Part shown: piece by piece, positions 1 through 8,613 of the stretch
Position numbering within the stretch: the stretch's first letter is position 1
How the letters are laid out: each line of letters begins with the position of its first letter
Assembly (NCBI GenBank): GCA_017456805.1
Contig: JAFTIQ010000022.1
Span: 1 to 64,000 of the forward strand
Direction of reading: 5' to 3'
DNA from: Lentisphaeria bacterium
Lineage (GTDB): Bacteria > Verrucomicrobiota > Lentisphaeria > Victivallales > UBA1829
DNA length: 64,000 bases
Notes under the pieces: model-generated
What the model was told of the DNA's origin: nothing
The model's database searches: none
What the model saw: only the letters and a program-made list of their open reading frames with translations
Made by a program: the position numbers and the translations under genes

Positions 1-138
1 ACGACGCGGACGTGATAGAAAATATCCAGCACTGCTCGGGCGAATCAACTGCCAAATGTATTCCGTCTTATCCACATACAGAAAATTTCCCTGTATGAGT
101 TCTTCAAAATTGTAAACGTAGCTGGTAATATCTTTCAT
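1..138 (-). CDS. AAA-ATPase-like (DUF1703/PD-(D/E)XK type) protein, N-terminal fragment
   Basis: Reading leftwards from an ATG at 138, 46 codons are visible before the window edge. The peptide has the layout FEELIQGNFLYVDKTEYI followed by YFLSRPRR. In the AAA-ATPase-like family (Pfam AAA-ATPase_like, usually followed by a DUF1703 nuclease-like domain) the N-terminus reads FEKLI...YVDKT...YFLSRPRRFGKS, with the Walker A lysine just after this point. Only the N-terminal part lies in the window, so activity cannot be judged. A caggag Shine-Dalgarno at about 148-153 supports the start. These genes are commonly present in many copies in gut bacteria and their role is unclear. Family assignment is confident; function is not. 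Confidence 0.8.
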   Translation of the reverse strand, partial: MKDITSYVYNFEELIQGNFLYVDKTEYIWQLIRPSSAGYFLSRPRR

Positions 139-160
139 TATTACATACTCCTGTTGTCTT

Positions 161-189
161 AATATACACTGTATAGACAGCTATTTCAA
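161..189 (-). promoter_or_regulatory. Promoter of the AAA-ATPase-like gene, with internal palindrome
   Basis: On the minus strand a -35 TTGAAA (184-189) and a -10 TATATT (161-166) are separated by exactly 17 bp. The spacer and -10 contain a palindrome TATACA-C-TGTATA (163-175), placed where a repressor would block RNA polymerase. Seen in sequence; regulation is inferred. Confidence 0.65.
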
Positions 190-199
190 TTGCGTTATT

Positions 200-478
200 T
201 TATAAAAAGTAAAAAAACATAGTCCATCCCCAGTAGACGAAAAACTTTCTCAATATAGCGTTGGTCAAATCCGCTTTGCAGATGGATTGCATTGAGCTTT
301 GATTCTTCAAAATCCACACATACGCAGAGTAAGTCAAAGCAACTTCCTTATTGGGAGCCTCAATCACAGCATCCATAGCGGCTGCTTGTTGCGGAACCTC
401 ATTCGGATACCGGTTTAAAGAAAATTCTCTGCGTTCACCGGTTGCAATCTGAACCTGATAATAACAGAAACATTTCAT
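200..478 (-). CDS. Small hypothetical protein
   Basis: A 92-residue open frame on the minus strand, downstream of tRNA-Leu and upstream of the AAA-ATPase-like gene. I recognise no family. It begins MKCFCYYQVQ and ends in an aromatic run, WGWTMFFYFL, that could be a hydrophobic tail. The ribosome binding site is weak (only A-rich sequence before the ATG), and no promoter of its own is obvious apart from read-through from the tRNA promoter. The composition is protein-like in the first two thirds. It may be a real small gene or a chance frame. Confidence 0.35.
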   Translation of the reverse strand: MKCFCYYQVQIATGERREFSLNRYPNEVPQQAAAMDAVIEAPNKEVALTYSAYVWILKNQSSMQSICKADLTNAILRKFFVYWGWTMFFYFL

Positions 479-586
479 TTTTCATGACGTGACAGTCCTT
501 TTTGGCGCGTTACGACATAACTTAGCACACAGAACAAAAATTTGCAAGAGGCATGGGACAAATGCATAGGAATCGAGTAGAAAGGA

Positions 587-672
587 TGGTGCCGACGAAA
601 GGACTTGAACCTTCACCCGCGTAAGCGGACTGCGACCTGAACGCAGCGCGTCTGCCATTCCGCCACGTCGGC
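587..672 (-). tRNA. tRNA-Leu(CAG)
   Basis: The minus strand folds as a class II tRNA. The acceptor stem GCCGACG pairs with CGTCGGC, and the 3' ACCA is encoded. The anticodon arm CTGCG-TTCAGGT-CGCAG gives anticodon CAG, which reads CUG leucine codons. A long variable arm (TCCGCTTACGCGGG) and the T-loop GGTTCAAGTCC follow. The 86-nt length and long variable arm fit tRNA-Leu. Confidence 0.96.
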
Positions 673-694
673 ATCCCATAAAGAAGATAAAAGT

Positions 695-722
695 AATATA
701 CACCCTCTTTTGAAAATTGCAA
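695..722 (-). promoter_or_regulatory. Promoter of tRNA-Leu
   Basis: Minus-strand -35 TTGCAA (717-722), 16-bp spacer, -10 TATATT (695-700), placed so that transcription would begin about 15 nt before the tRNA 5' end. The -10 has the same TATATTAC form found at most other promoters here. Confidence 0.6.
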
Positions 723-887
723 GTCATTTTCTGAAAAAAAACATGAATTATCGATTGTAAAAGCAAACGCGCCCCCTGAAAATCCATTGATCGCATTTCT
801 TTTCACAAAAACAAACAAGCCGCTTTCTCTTTTCAAGGCATCTGTAAATAATCGTAATAAAAAATCGTTTTTTTCAACAACAGGTAC

Positions 888-916
888 TTGACAAGTAGAC
901 AATAATATGTTATAAT
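888..916 (+). promoter_or_regulatory. Consensus sigma-70 promoter for the first prepilin gene
   Basis: TTGACA (888-893) and TATAAT (911-916) are both perfect consensus hexamers, separated by 17 bp. Transcription would start near 923 and run about 230-240 nt before the prepilin start, giving a long leader that includes the 30-bp inverted repeat. The stretch 723-887 between this and the tRNA promoter shows no gene or other signal I can support. Confidence 0.8.
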
Positions 917-1036
917 ATTGTAGAATCTGGTATAATCAGACGGATTCAGAATGAGAAAGATATATCATAACCTACTGATAGCAACGACAAAACAAAAGGA
1001 AAGTCAAAAAAAAAGAAAATTCTTATTAAACAACTG

Positions 1037-1172
1037 GACGACGCATAATATACATTATGTTAAGTCCTCTCCCTTGTTTTGAATCTGATTTTTTCATACA
1101 GTTTTTCCTCCATCCGTTTTTACGTTTTTTTTGAGCTCAAACGACTTAACATAATGTATATTATGCGTCGTC
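1037..1172. repeat. Perfect 30-bp inverted repeat spanning the prepilin start codon
   Basis: Positions 1037-1066 are the exact reverse complement of 1143-1172, with no mismatch over 30 bp and a 76-nt loop (1067-1142). The right arm holds both candidate start codons of the prepilin gene (ATG at 1154 and 1163) and its first codons. In RNA the hairpin would bury the start; in DNA it could extrude as a cruciform. It is not a terminator: no T-tract follows and coding sequence continues. Confidence 0.95.
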
Positions 1173-1771
1173 GGTTTACCCTGATTGAGCTTCTTGTTGT
1201 AATTGCGATCATCGCGATTCTTGCCGGAATGTTGTTGCCGGCTCTCAATAAATCACGGGAAAGAGCACGGGCATCAAACTGTGTCGGTAATGTAAAACAG
1301 ATCATGTCTGCATTTTTCTTTTATGCATCTGATTATGATGACATGCTTCCGCCATCTCTTGGATCTGAAAGCGATACTTCATTGAAATATCTCATGGTAC
1401 GGACCAATTACAATTATATTGCCCAGAATTCCAAAGTTGTCAAATGTCCCTCATGGACAATCTCAACAGATCACATGAATTATGCTGGACCTTACGGGCT
1501 CAGTTACAGTGCAAAAAAAGCTAATATGTGGAAATATCTCAAGCTTTCCAGAATGAATCCGCAAAACATCTATTTAGCCGGATTCAACGGGGTAGCTCTT
1601 GTATCAGCACCGTTTTTCCATGAAACATGCAGTGTTGAAGGAACTGCATGGGGAGATGTTATGCTGCGGCATGAGAAAAAAGTTACTTGCGGGCAGTTGA
1701 ACGGAAGTGTATCGCTGAAAACCGAATGGCAATATAAAAACGAACCGGATGTCAGAAATTTTCAGATGTAA
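1163..1771 (+). CDS. Prepilin-type N-terminal cleavage/methylation domain protein
   Basis: A 202-residue secreted pseudopilin-like protein. It opens with three arginines, then the FTLIELLVV type IV prepilin signal. The prepilin peptidase (not in this window) would cut before the phenylalanine, leaving the hydrophobic helix as an assembly and membrane segment. The C-terminal part carries [13 protein letters not shown], which matches a degenerate H-X9-DG motif (H, nine residues, NG) known from prepilin-processing-associated proteins of Lentisphaerae and Planctomycetes. The start could instead be ATG 1154 (adds MYI); neither has a clear Shine-Dalgarno and both lie in the right arm of the 30-bp inverted repeat. 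A DUF4838 glycan protein follows 154 bp later, a pairing repeated elsewhere in the window. The exact role is unknown. Confidence 0.85.
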   Translation: MRRRFTLIELLVVIAIIAILAGMLLPALNKSRERARASNCVGNVKQIMSAFFFYASDYDDMLPPSLGSESDTSLKYLMVRTNYNYIAQNSKVVKCPSWTISTDHMNYAGPYGLSYSAKKANMWKYLKLSRMNPQNIYLAGFNGVALVSAPFFHETCSVEGTAWGDVMLRHEKKVTCGQLNGSVSLKTEWQYKNEPDVRNFQM

Positions 1772-1925
1772 TAAATTTTTCTACCGGGGCATTTCAAAAC
1801 GTTTCAAAAACAGTTGAAGTTCACAGGCTGACACATGCTTGAACAGCCGTTGCCGGATCTTCAATCACTTCCTTCAGAGTAAAGCTGTCTGACGTTTGAA
1901 GCTGCCCCGACAAAGGATCTTCAAC

Positions 1926-4235
1926 ATGAAAAAACTCATTGTTTTACTCTTTACGCTGTCCTGTATCTCTTTGTTTGCTGCACCCGGAACTGTAATTCTC
2001 GGGGATCCTTCCGAGTTTACGATTCTGCTCCCGGGAAAGCCTGAAAAACAGGAACGATATGCGGCAAACCTTCTGGCGGAATATCTTGAAAAAATTTACA
2101 AGATAAAAATACCTGTGGTACAAGAAGGATCACAAATCAGCGGGAGAGTGATCTCGATCGGGGAAACCGCCCTGGCGAAGACACATGGATTGACTTCGGA
2201 ACTCAACCCGCAGGGGTATGAATTTTCCGTGAAGGGGAATCACTTTTTCATTCGCGGAGGCTTTCCCGGTCCTTTGAACGGAGTCATCTCCTATCTGGAA
2301 GAAGATCTCGGCTGCCGCTGGTATGCAGAACCGTTTCATTTTCCGAATCATCCGGAGCCCGGATTAGCAAAAATTCCAGATTTGACAGGTAAGAAACTGC
2401 TGGTCACTCCCCGGAGTTATACTCCCCAGTTTACCATGCGGGAAATCCGTTATCTCCCCGGTTGGCTCAATCCGGATCGGGAATATGCAATGTTTTTCCG
2501 GCTTTCCCCGATTACTTATCAGACATTTCTCCCGGCGGAATCAGGGGCGAGTTTGAACTCTTTTCTTTACGTTCACACCTATGCACAGCTTCTGCCGGCG
2601 AAAGAATACTTTGAAAAACATCCGGAATATTACGCACTTCAGAAAGGAAAAAGAACCCGCCTGACAGCCACATCCGGATCTGTTTGCTATACGCATCCGG
2701 AAGTTGTAAAAATCATGGCGGAAAATATCAGAAAAGAGATCCGGAAAATGCCGGATGCCCGCTATTTCAGTGTTTCCTGCAGTGATGCCGCAGACGTCGA
2801 ATGTGAATGTTCATCATGTGCACCGATTATAAAAAAATTCGGAAAAAACGGAATTCAATTATACCTGGCAAACAAAATCGCCTCTGTGCTTTGCAAAGAA
2901 TATCCGAATATCCGCATTACGACCTTGATTTACGGTCCCGGTGCTGATGTGCTTTCTGCAAACGGGTATAAAGCGCATCCGAACGTGACACTTTTCCTTG
3001 CTCCGATCGGTGCGAGATGGAATCTTGTTCAAATGCTGATTCCCCTCAATGAAAATCCGTTTGTCCGCGGGTCCCTGGATAAATGTAAACTGAGTTCTTC
3101 CAATATTTTCTTCTGGGATTATGTGGATACAACAGTTCATCCTCTGCCGAATTTTGATCAAATGCGTGATTCCATCCGATATCTTGCGAAAGAAAAAGTT
3201 ACCGGTTATTCCGTTGATTGCTCCAATGGCGGTGCTGCGCTGGCTCCGCTAAAAAAATGGATCTATACTCAGCTTGTCTGGAATCCGGAACTGGATATGG
3301 AAGCCCTGATCAATGAATTTATTTCTGTATACTACGGCAAAGCCTCTCCGGAACTCTTGGAATATGTCAATCTGATCCGGAACTCTTGGAAAAATTTCAA
3401 AAAACGCTATGACGCGGCAAACGGAAATGGAGTTATGCTTCAATATTCTGAGGCGGAACGGAACGCTATGCGGAAATTAATGGAATCCGCATGGAAGAAA
3501 GCGGGCAGTGACGATGTTCTCAAAGGGCGCATCGCCAGAGAATATCTTCCCTTCCTTGCAATGGAGCTCAGCGGCAATCCAAAACTGATCGGCATCGAAC
3601 AGTATGAAAAGGATTTCAATCTTTTCTGCAAACTGCTTGTTTACACCGCCTGGAATTCCGATCATGCCAAAAGCAGAAGCAGATGGCAGAATAAGCTCAA
3701 CTGGGCGAAACAGCCTCCCGATAAAAATCTCTATTCCCCGAATACGGTTGCAGTCCTGAAAGCTGTGTACGGAGGAAATAACGGATATAAAGATGATCCG
3801 AAAGCACTGAACGGAAAAGCTTCCAGACATCATGGAAAACGCCCCTGGGGAATTCAATGGTACTATACCTCTTTCAAAGATTTCCTTGTTCCGGGAACAA
3901 CATACGTTATGCGTCTGAGAGTCCGGCAGGAATGTAAAAAACCGCGGACATCCGGAAAGATGTTCGATCTTTGGACATTCCATCACGGGAATGAGGCTCT
4001 GAACAAATCCCAGGGCGGGTTCAGCGCTGACTTTACGCCGGAAGATGCAAATGAGGAATACCGATGGGTCACACTCGGGAAAGTCAGATTTGAAAATCCC
4101 TCTGCAACCGGAATGTTCTGGATGAATTCCCTTGTGGATCTGGATGAAGCGATCTGGTATGACCGGATGGAACTCATCCCGCTGGAAGAATTCAGGGAAA
4201 AAGAATTGATTCCGGATAAAACGTTAATTCTCTGA
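1926..4235 (+). CDS. Secreted DUF4838 glycoside-hydrolase-like protein
   Basis: A 769-residue protein with a signal peptide (MKKLIVLLFTLSCISLFAA). The first 150 or so mature residues resemble the alpha/beta domain that precedes the barrel in GH20 and alpha-glucuronidase enzymes (AANLLAEYLEKIYKIKIP, then GVISYLEEDLGCRWY). The centre is DUF4838, with the Cys cluster CECSSC near residues 291-296. The last 150 residues look like a beta-sandwich, probably carbohydrate binding. The family is linked with glycan breakdown but has few characterised members, so the substrate cannot be named. ATG 1926 is preferred over an upstream in-frame start because the signal peptide begins there and AAAGGA lies just before it. 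Confidence 0.85.
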   Translation: MKKLIVLLFTLSCISLFAAPGTVILGDPSEFTILLPGKPEKQERYAANLLAEYLEKIYKIKIPVVQEGSQISGRVISIGETALAKTHGLTSELNPQGYEFSVKGNHFFIRGGFPGPLNGVISYLEEDLGCRWYAEPFHFPNHPEPGLAKIPDLTGKKLLVTPRSYTPQFTMREIRYLPGWLNPDREYAMFFRLSPITYQTFLPAESGASLNSFLYVHTYAQLLPAKEYFEKHPEYYALQKGKRTRLTATSGSVCYTHPEVVKIMAENIRKEIRKMPDARYFSVSCSDAADVECECSSCAPIIKKFGKNGIQLYLANKIASVLCKEYPNIRITTLIYGPGADVLSANGYKAHPNVTLFLAPIGARWNLVQMLIPLNENPFVRGSLDKCKLSSSNIFFWDYVDTTVHPLPNFDQMRDSIRYLAKEKVTGYSVDCSNGGAALAPLKKWIYTQLVWNPELDMEALINEFISVYYGKASPELLEYVNLIRNSWKNFKKRYDAANGNGVMLQYSEAERNAMRKLMESAWKKAGSDDVLKGRIAREYLPFLAMELSGNPKLIGIEQYEKDFNLFCKLLVYTAWNSDHAKSRSRWQNKLNWAKQPPDKNLYSPNTVAVLKAVYGGNNGYKDDPKALNGKASRHHGKRPWGIQWYYTSFKDFLVPGTTYVMRLRVRQECKKPRTSGKMFDLWTFHHGNEALNKSQGGFSADFTPEDANEEYRWVTLGKVRFENPSATGMFWMNSLVDLDEAIWYDRMELIPLEEFREKELIPDKTLIL

Positions 4236-4263
4236 TCTGAATCTGCTTCTCAATCCGTGCCAT

Positions 4264-4295
4264 CCCCTCTCTGAAAGTCATGCTTTAGAGAGGGG
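4264..4295 (+). terminator. Hairpin terminator after the DUF4838 gene
   Basis: CCCCTCTCTGAAAG pairs with CTTTAGAGAGGGG, a 13-bp stem with one bulged base and a short loop, 28 bp after the stop codon. The T-run (TTTTTT) comes about 20 nt later rather than immediately, so this may be a weak or 3'-protective hairpin rather than a strong terminator. Confidence 0.6.
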
Positions 4296-4454
4296 AATAA
4301 AACGCTCCGCCTGCCTTTTTTCATTCAAAACACCACAAATTTTCTGAGATTGTCTGTTCCATTGACAAAAATGTATCTTCATCAGCAATGGGCTGGAAAA
4401 GAGAGATAATTTTCAAAAAAAAACAATATCAGGTGATTTTATAAAATATCTGTA

Positions 4455-4484
4455 TTGTTTTTTTGAAATTATGCGCTATATTAT
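4455..4484 (+). promoter_or_regulatory. Candidate promoter of the envelope (LPS) operon
   Basis: TTGTTT (4455-4460) followed by TATATT (4477-4482, 16 bp) or TATTAT (4479-4484, 18 bp). It lies 44 bp before the LysM protein start, the first gene of a long co-directional run. The -35 is only a partial match. Confidence 0.45.
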
Positions 4485-4527
4485 CCTTTAAATATATAAT
4501 GAAACAACCTTGCAGCGGAGAAAAGAT

Positions 4528-5043
4528 ATGATAAAATGGAAGTTTTTTATTCTGGTGATTTTAACTGTTTTTGCTTTTGTTCAGACAGAAGCTCAGAATC
4601 ATGGAGCCCGCCGCGGGACTGCTTATTATGAAGAAACTGTCGGAAATCTGACAAATCAAATCCGTTTGATGCAGGATGAAAATGCAAAACTTGCTGCGGC
4701 AGTCTATGAACTTCAGCGGGAAGTCCGGGAGATGAAACAGCGGATGCAAGGGTATCAGGCTGAAAATGCAGAACTCAGGAGATTGATCGCTGCGGAGTCA
4801 GATGCCAGACAGAAACAGCTGAATAAAATTGCCGACCGGATTCATCAGGCTGCCAGTCAGCAGGCTCAGGCAGCACCGCCGCAGGATACAGAAGAATATG
4901 ATTTTTATGTTGTCGAACCCGGAGCAACGCTTTCTGCGATTTCCAGAGCAACAGGGGTCAGCATTGCCAGAATCAAACAGGCAAACGGCATGACAAATGA
5001 TATTCTCCGTGTCGGACAGAAAATCAAAATTCCAAGAAAGTAA
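4528..5043 (+). CDS. Secreted coiled-coil LysM-domain protein
   Basis: A 171-residue protein with a signal peptide or N-terminal membrane anchor (residues 1-22). It has a heptad-rich coiled coil (about 37-107, VGNLTNQIRLMQDENAKL onward), an Ala/Gln-rich linker, and one C-terminal LysM domain (about 125-170, VVEPGATLSAISRATGVSI ... RVGQKIKIPRK). LysM binds N-acetylglucosamine-containing polymers, so this is probably a periplasmic peptidoglycan-binding protein; the coiled coil suggests oligomerisation. The start is chosen at ATG 4528 because GCGGAG lies 8 bp upstream; a start at 4510 would add an unneeded extension. It is first in the operon, 6 bp before the acyltransferase fusion. Confidence 0.88.
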   Translation: MIKWKFFILVILTVFAFVQTEAQNHGARRGTAYYEETVGNLTNQIRLMQDENAKLAAAVYELQREVREMKQRMQGYQAENAELRRLIAAESDARQKQLNKIADRIHQAASQQAQAAPPQDTEEYDFYVVEPGATLSAISRATGVSIARIKQANGMTNDILRVGQKIKIPRK

Positions 5044-5049
5044 AACCAG

Positions 5050-8000
5050 ATGCGTTCCAATTATCTTTCCAATTTGACATATATTGACCGGAGTCTGCCC
5101 CTGCTGGGGACTTTGTTCTCGACGGTTTTCTGCAACACCCTGATGATCATTCTTGTGTATCTGACAAATGCACACAAGGAATCGGATTCTCTTCTCACAC
5201 TTCTTGCGGCATATCTTCTGCCTTTTCTGATTTTTGCGGCAGGCGGAGCGGCGATTGCTGACAGGATGCCGAAACGGGGCGCGATCATTCTGGGAAAAGC
5301 CATTGAAGTCGCTGCACTGATTTTTGTCGGAATTTCTGTTTATCACAACAGTTATGACCTTATTCACTGCAGTGTATTTCTGGTGGGGATGACCTCTGCG
5401 CTGCTTCTGCCTTCATACAGCGGAATTCTCCATGAGACGTTTTCGGAAAAATACCTTTCGAAAGCGGTTGGAGATTCTCTGTTTTCCGGTTTTCTTGCGA
5501 GTGTCTGCGGGATTTTTGTGACATTTCTGTGCGGGAAAGAGCTTCTGGAAATGACTCCGGGAGGGATTTGGACGGGTAGAGAAACCTTATCGGTCGGGAT
5601 TCTTTTGTGTGCCGTTTCGTTTCTGGGATTTCTTCTTTCGTTCCGGATTTATCCCACGGCGACGGAGGCGAATCAGGAAGCGCAGCAGCGGCGGGCAAAG
5701 AAATTTTCCCTGATTGACGGAATCAGACAGTTAACGATTTCAAAATCCATTGCAGCCGCCAATGCGGGGGTTGTCATTTTCTTTATTCTGTTTACTTGTA
5801 TTGAGCTTCTGCTGCTGGGAATGTTCCGTCATTCTCCCCGGTGGACAGAGCTGCAGGGGGCGGGAGCTCCGCTTTATTTTGAAGCACTGTTTCCGGCGAT
5901 TATTTTTGCATTGTCGCTTGGGATCGGATTTCTTTTCTGCGGACGGCTTTCCCGGGGGAAAGTGGAGTGCGGGCTTGTCCCCTTTGGAGTGATCGGGCTT
6001 GCGATATTTCTTCCGCTTGCCGCACTGGTTCCGGGGAGTGCCCATTCGATCGACTGGCTTCCGGATATGATTTCCGGTAATGGATTTCAATGGTATCCGC
6101 TTCAAACGCTCTGGCTGGTTCTGGCGGGGCTTTCTGCGGGACTGATTCCGGTTCCGTTGAGCACATTTCTTCATGCGGTATTTTCTCCGGAAGCCCGGGG
6201 GGCCGCGTTCGGGACAGCCAATGCGATTCTGTTCCTGCTGCTCTCGTTTATTCTGCTGAAGCTGGATTTGATTGAAAAACTGGTTGATTACCGTGGGGAT
6301 CTGAACACCTGGCTTGTGGTTGCGGGGCTTCTTCCGCTGGGGCTTGCTGTGATCACCGGATTCTTTATTCCCTGGCTGGTGATCCGGAGCATTGCGGTGC
6401 TGCTGACTCATACCCTTTACCGGCTGTCCGTCAAAGGAGCGGAAAACATTCCGGCAAAAGGCGGTGCGCTGCTGATTGCCAACCACACATCTTATGTTGA
6501 TTCCCTGCTGATTCTTGCCTGTACTTCCCGGCAGGTCAGATTCCTGATCCATGAAAAATTCTACCGTCATCCGCTGATCCACCCGTTTGCGAAAATGATC
6601 GGTTCCATCGAAGTACCTTCCAGAGGCAAACAGCGGATCGAAAAGATGCTGAATGAGATCCGGCAGACCTTGAGAAACGGAAAAGTTGTCTGTGTATTCC
6701 CGGAAGGGAAAGTTTCCCGGAATGGAGTCATGGGAGATTTCAAAGCCGGTTATGCGAAGATGCTGCCGGAGGATTGTGAGATTCCGCTGATCCCTGTCAG
6801 TGTGGGTCTTGTCTGGGGAAGTATCTTCAGTAATTATTCAAAGAAGAGTTTTTCCTTCCACCATCCTGCCCGGATTTCCATTGGGAAACCGATGAAGCGG
6901 ACAGATGTTGACACAGCGTTCTGTTTGCGGCAGGCGATTTCCATTCTGGAAACGGAAGCCTCGATTCCGCCCCGGAAGAAAGAAAAAACACTTCATTATA
7001 AATTTACGAAAAATGCAAAACGGCACCCTTTCCGCAAAGTCTTCTGTCAGCAGGGCGGAGAGGAACAGCCCATGTTCAAAACGCTGGTTTCCGCAGTTGT
7101 TCTTTCCCGTGAGATCCGGAAAGTTGCAGGAGATTCCAAGTATGTGGGGATCATTCTGCCGAACTCAGTTACGCTGGTGACCACGATCCTTGCCTGTCTT
7201 TATGCGGATAAAGTTCCGGTTCCTCTGAATCATACAGTTTCGAAAGAAACGCTGCGGAAATCTCTTGATCAGGCGCAAATCACTACGGTGATCATTGACA
7301 AAGCATTTCTGGAAAAAGCGCGGCTTGAAATGATGCCGGAAATGATTGAATTGGAACAGGTTGTTGCCGGGATTACCGGATTCTCCCGGTTCCTCTGGGG
7401 AATGGCATGTTTCTTCCTGCCGCATCAGGAATTGATGACTTATGTTTCTCCCAGCACGCATCAGGAAGTGGAATCGACAGCGATGCTTTTGTTCTCCAGC
7501 GGCTCCACCGGCCAGCCGAAAGGGGTTATGCTCTCTCATCACAACATCAATGCGGATGTGGAATCCTTTGTTCATGCGCTGAGCTGGACGGAGGAGGAGC
7601 GGATGCTCGGCAGTTTGCCGCTGTTCCATTCTTTCGGGATGATGACCAGTTTCTGGCTTCCTGCGGTTGTAGGCTGTAAAGTAGTGTATGTTACCTCACC
7701 GCTGGAATGTTCTCAGGTGGAAGCTGCTGCGATTGAACATAAATTGACCATTATACTTGCGACACCGACCTTTATGGCGGCGTATCTCAGAAGATGTTCC
7801 AAAGAAACCTTTGCCCATCTCCGTTTTGCGATCGTCGGTGCAGAAAAACTGCGGAAAGATATTGTGGAACGCTTCAACACGGTTACTGACCACAAGTCAC
7901 TTCTTCTGGAGGCATACGGCTGTACAGAACTTGCGCCTGTGGTGACAGTCAATATTGGCAGAGACCTTCTGATGCCGGGCAAGGAATGCGGCAAAGAAGG

Positions 8001-8565
8001 CAGTATCGGGGTTGCGCTTCAGGGAATTTCAGTAAGGATCGTGGATCCGGTCACCAGAGAAGAGCTTCCGCCGGGAATGGATGGATTGCTCCTGGTGAAA
8101 GGTCCGATCGTCATGCAGGGATACATTGCAGATCCGGTGCGGACTGCCAATGTGATTTCAGACGGCTGGTATGAGACCGGGGATATCGGACACATGGATC
8201 CGGATGGATATATCACGCTCAGCGGCAGACTTTCCCGGTTCAGCAAAATTGCCGGTGAGATGGTTCCCCACGAATTGCTGGAATGTATCATGGGAGAAAT
8301 CATCGGACGGGATGAGCGGGTCTTTGCAGTGGGGGGGATCCCGGATAAGACAAAAGGGGAAGCCCTGGTGGTTGTTTATCTGAAAGATAAGATGAATGTC
8401 ACACCGGAAGAGATGAATGAATTTTTGCGGAAGCATAATATTCCGAATCTCTGGATTCCCAGACCAGCCAATTACCGTGCAGTGGAAGCACTTCCGGTAA
8501 CAGGAACAGGAAAATTGGACCTCGTTCACTTGAATGAATTCATAAAAAAAGAATTCTCCATTTGA
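5050..8565 (+). CDS. MFS transporter - PlsC acyltransferase - acyl-ACP synthetase fusion (LplT/Aas-like)
   Basis: A 1171-residue, three-part membrane protein. Residues 1-450 are a multi-helix MFS permease of the lysophospholipid flippase (LplT) type. Residues about 455-660 are a PlsC/LPLAT acyltransferase with the H479-x4-D484 motif (NHTSYVD) and FPEG (550-553). Residues about 690-1171 are an AMP-binding acyl-activating domain with SSGSTGQPKG at 816-825 and YGCTELAP. In E. coli LplT and Aas are separate proteins that import 2-acyl-lysophospholipid and reacylate it with fatty acid activated on ACP; here all three steps are on one chain, a known fusion layout. Location in the lipid A/LPS operon suggests a membrane lipid repair or recycling role. 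Confidence 0.9.
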   Translation: MRSNYLSNLTYIDRSLPLLGTLFSTVFCNTLMIILVYLTNAHKESDSLLTLLAAYLLPFLIFAAGGAAIADRMPKRGAIILGKAIEVAALIFVGISVYHNSYDLIHCSVFLVGMTSALLLPSYSGILHETFSEKYLSKAVGDSLFSGFLASVCGIFVTFLCGKELLEMTPGGIWTGRETLSVGILLCAVSFLGFLLSFRIYPTATEANQEAQQRRAKKFSLIDGIRQLTISKSIAAANAGVVIFFILFTCIELLLLGMFRHSPRWTELQGAGAPLYFEALFPAIIFALSLGIGFLFCGRLSRGKVECGLVPFGVIGLAIFLPLAALVPGSAHSIDWLPDMISGNGFQWYPLQTLWLVLAGLSAGLIPVPLSTFLHAVFSPEARGAAFGTANAILFLLLSFILLKLDLIEKLVDYRGDLNTWLVVAGLLPLGLAVITGFFIPWLVIRSIAVLLTHTLYRLSVKGAENIPAKGGALLIANHTSYVDSLLILACTSRQVRFLIHEKFYRHPLIHPFAKMIGSIEVPSRGKQRIEKMLNEIRQTLRNGKVVCVFPEGKVSRNGVMGDFKAGYAKMLPEDCEIPLIPVSVGLVWGSIFSNYSKKSFSFHHPARISIGKPMKRTDVDTAFCLRQAISILETEASIPPRKKEKTLHYKFTKNAKRHPFRKVFCQQGGEEQPMFKTLVSAVVLSREIRKVAGDSKYVGIILPNSVTLVTTILACLYADKVPVPLNHTVSKETLRKSLDQAQITTVIIDKAFLEKARLEMMPEMIELEQVVAGITGFSRFLWGMACFFLPHQELMTYVSPSTHQEVESTAMLLFSSGSTGQPKGVMLSHHNINADVESFVHALSWTEEERMLGSLPLFHSFGMMTSFWLPAVVGCKVVYVTSPLECSQVEAAAIEHKLTIILATPTFMAAYLRRCSKETFAHLRFAIVGAEKLRKDIVERFNTVTDHKSLLLEAYGCTELAPVVTVNIGRDLLMPGKECGKEGSIGVALQGISVRIVDPVTREELPPGMDGLLLVKGPIVMQGYIADPVRTANVISDGWYETGDIGHMDPDGYITLSGRLSRFSKIAGEMVPHELLECIMGEIIGRDERVFAVGGIPDKTKGEALVVVYLKDKMNVTPEEMNEFLRKHNIPNLWIPRPANYRAVEALPVTGTGKLDLVHLNEFIKKEFSI

Positions 8566-8589
8566 AAAACTGAAGATGGAACGTATATT
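8562..8589 (+). promoter_or_regulatory. Internal promoter before kdsA
   Basis: TTGAAA (8562-8567), 16 bp, TATATT (8584-8589, followed by AC). It overlaps the end of the acyltransferase gene and lies 24 bp before the kdsA start. It could let the KDO/Lpt genes be expressed apart from the upstream pair. Confidence 0.6.
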
Positions 8590-8613
8590 ACAGAAAACAA
8601 GGAAGGAAAGATT

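Noticed and set aside
482..902. Open frames of 104 and 126 codons on the minus strand across the tRNA-Leu
   Set aside because: They run through the tRNA gene and its promoter, have no family likeness and no ribosome binding site.
1037..1172. Inverted repeat considered as terminal repeats of an insertion sequence
   Set aside because: Only 76 bp lie between the arms, with no transposase and no target duplication.
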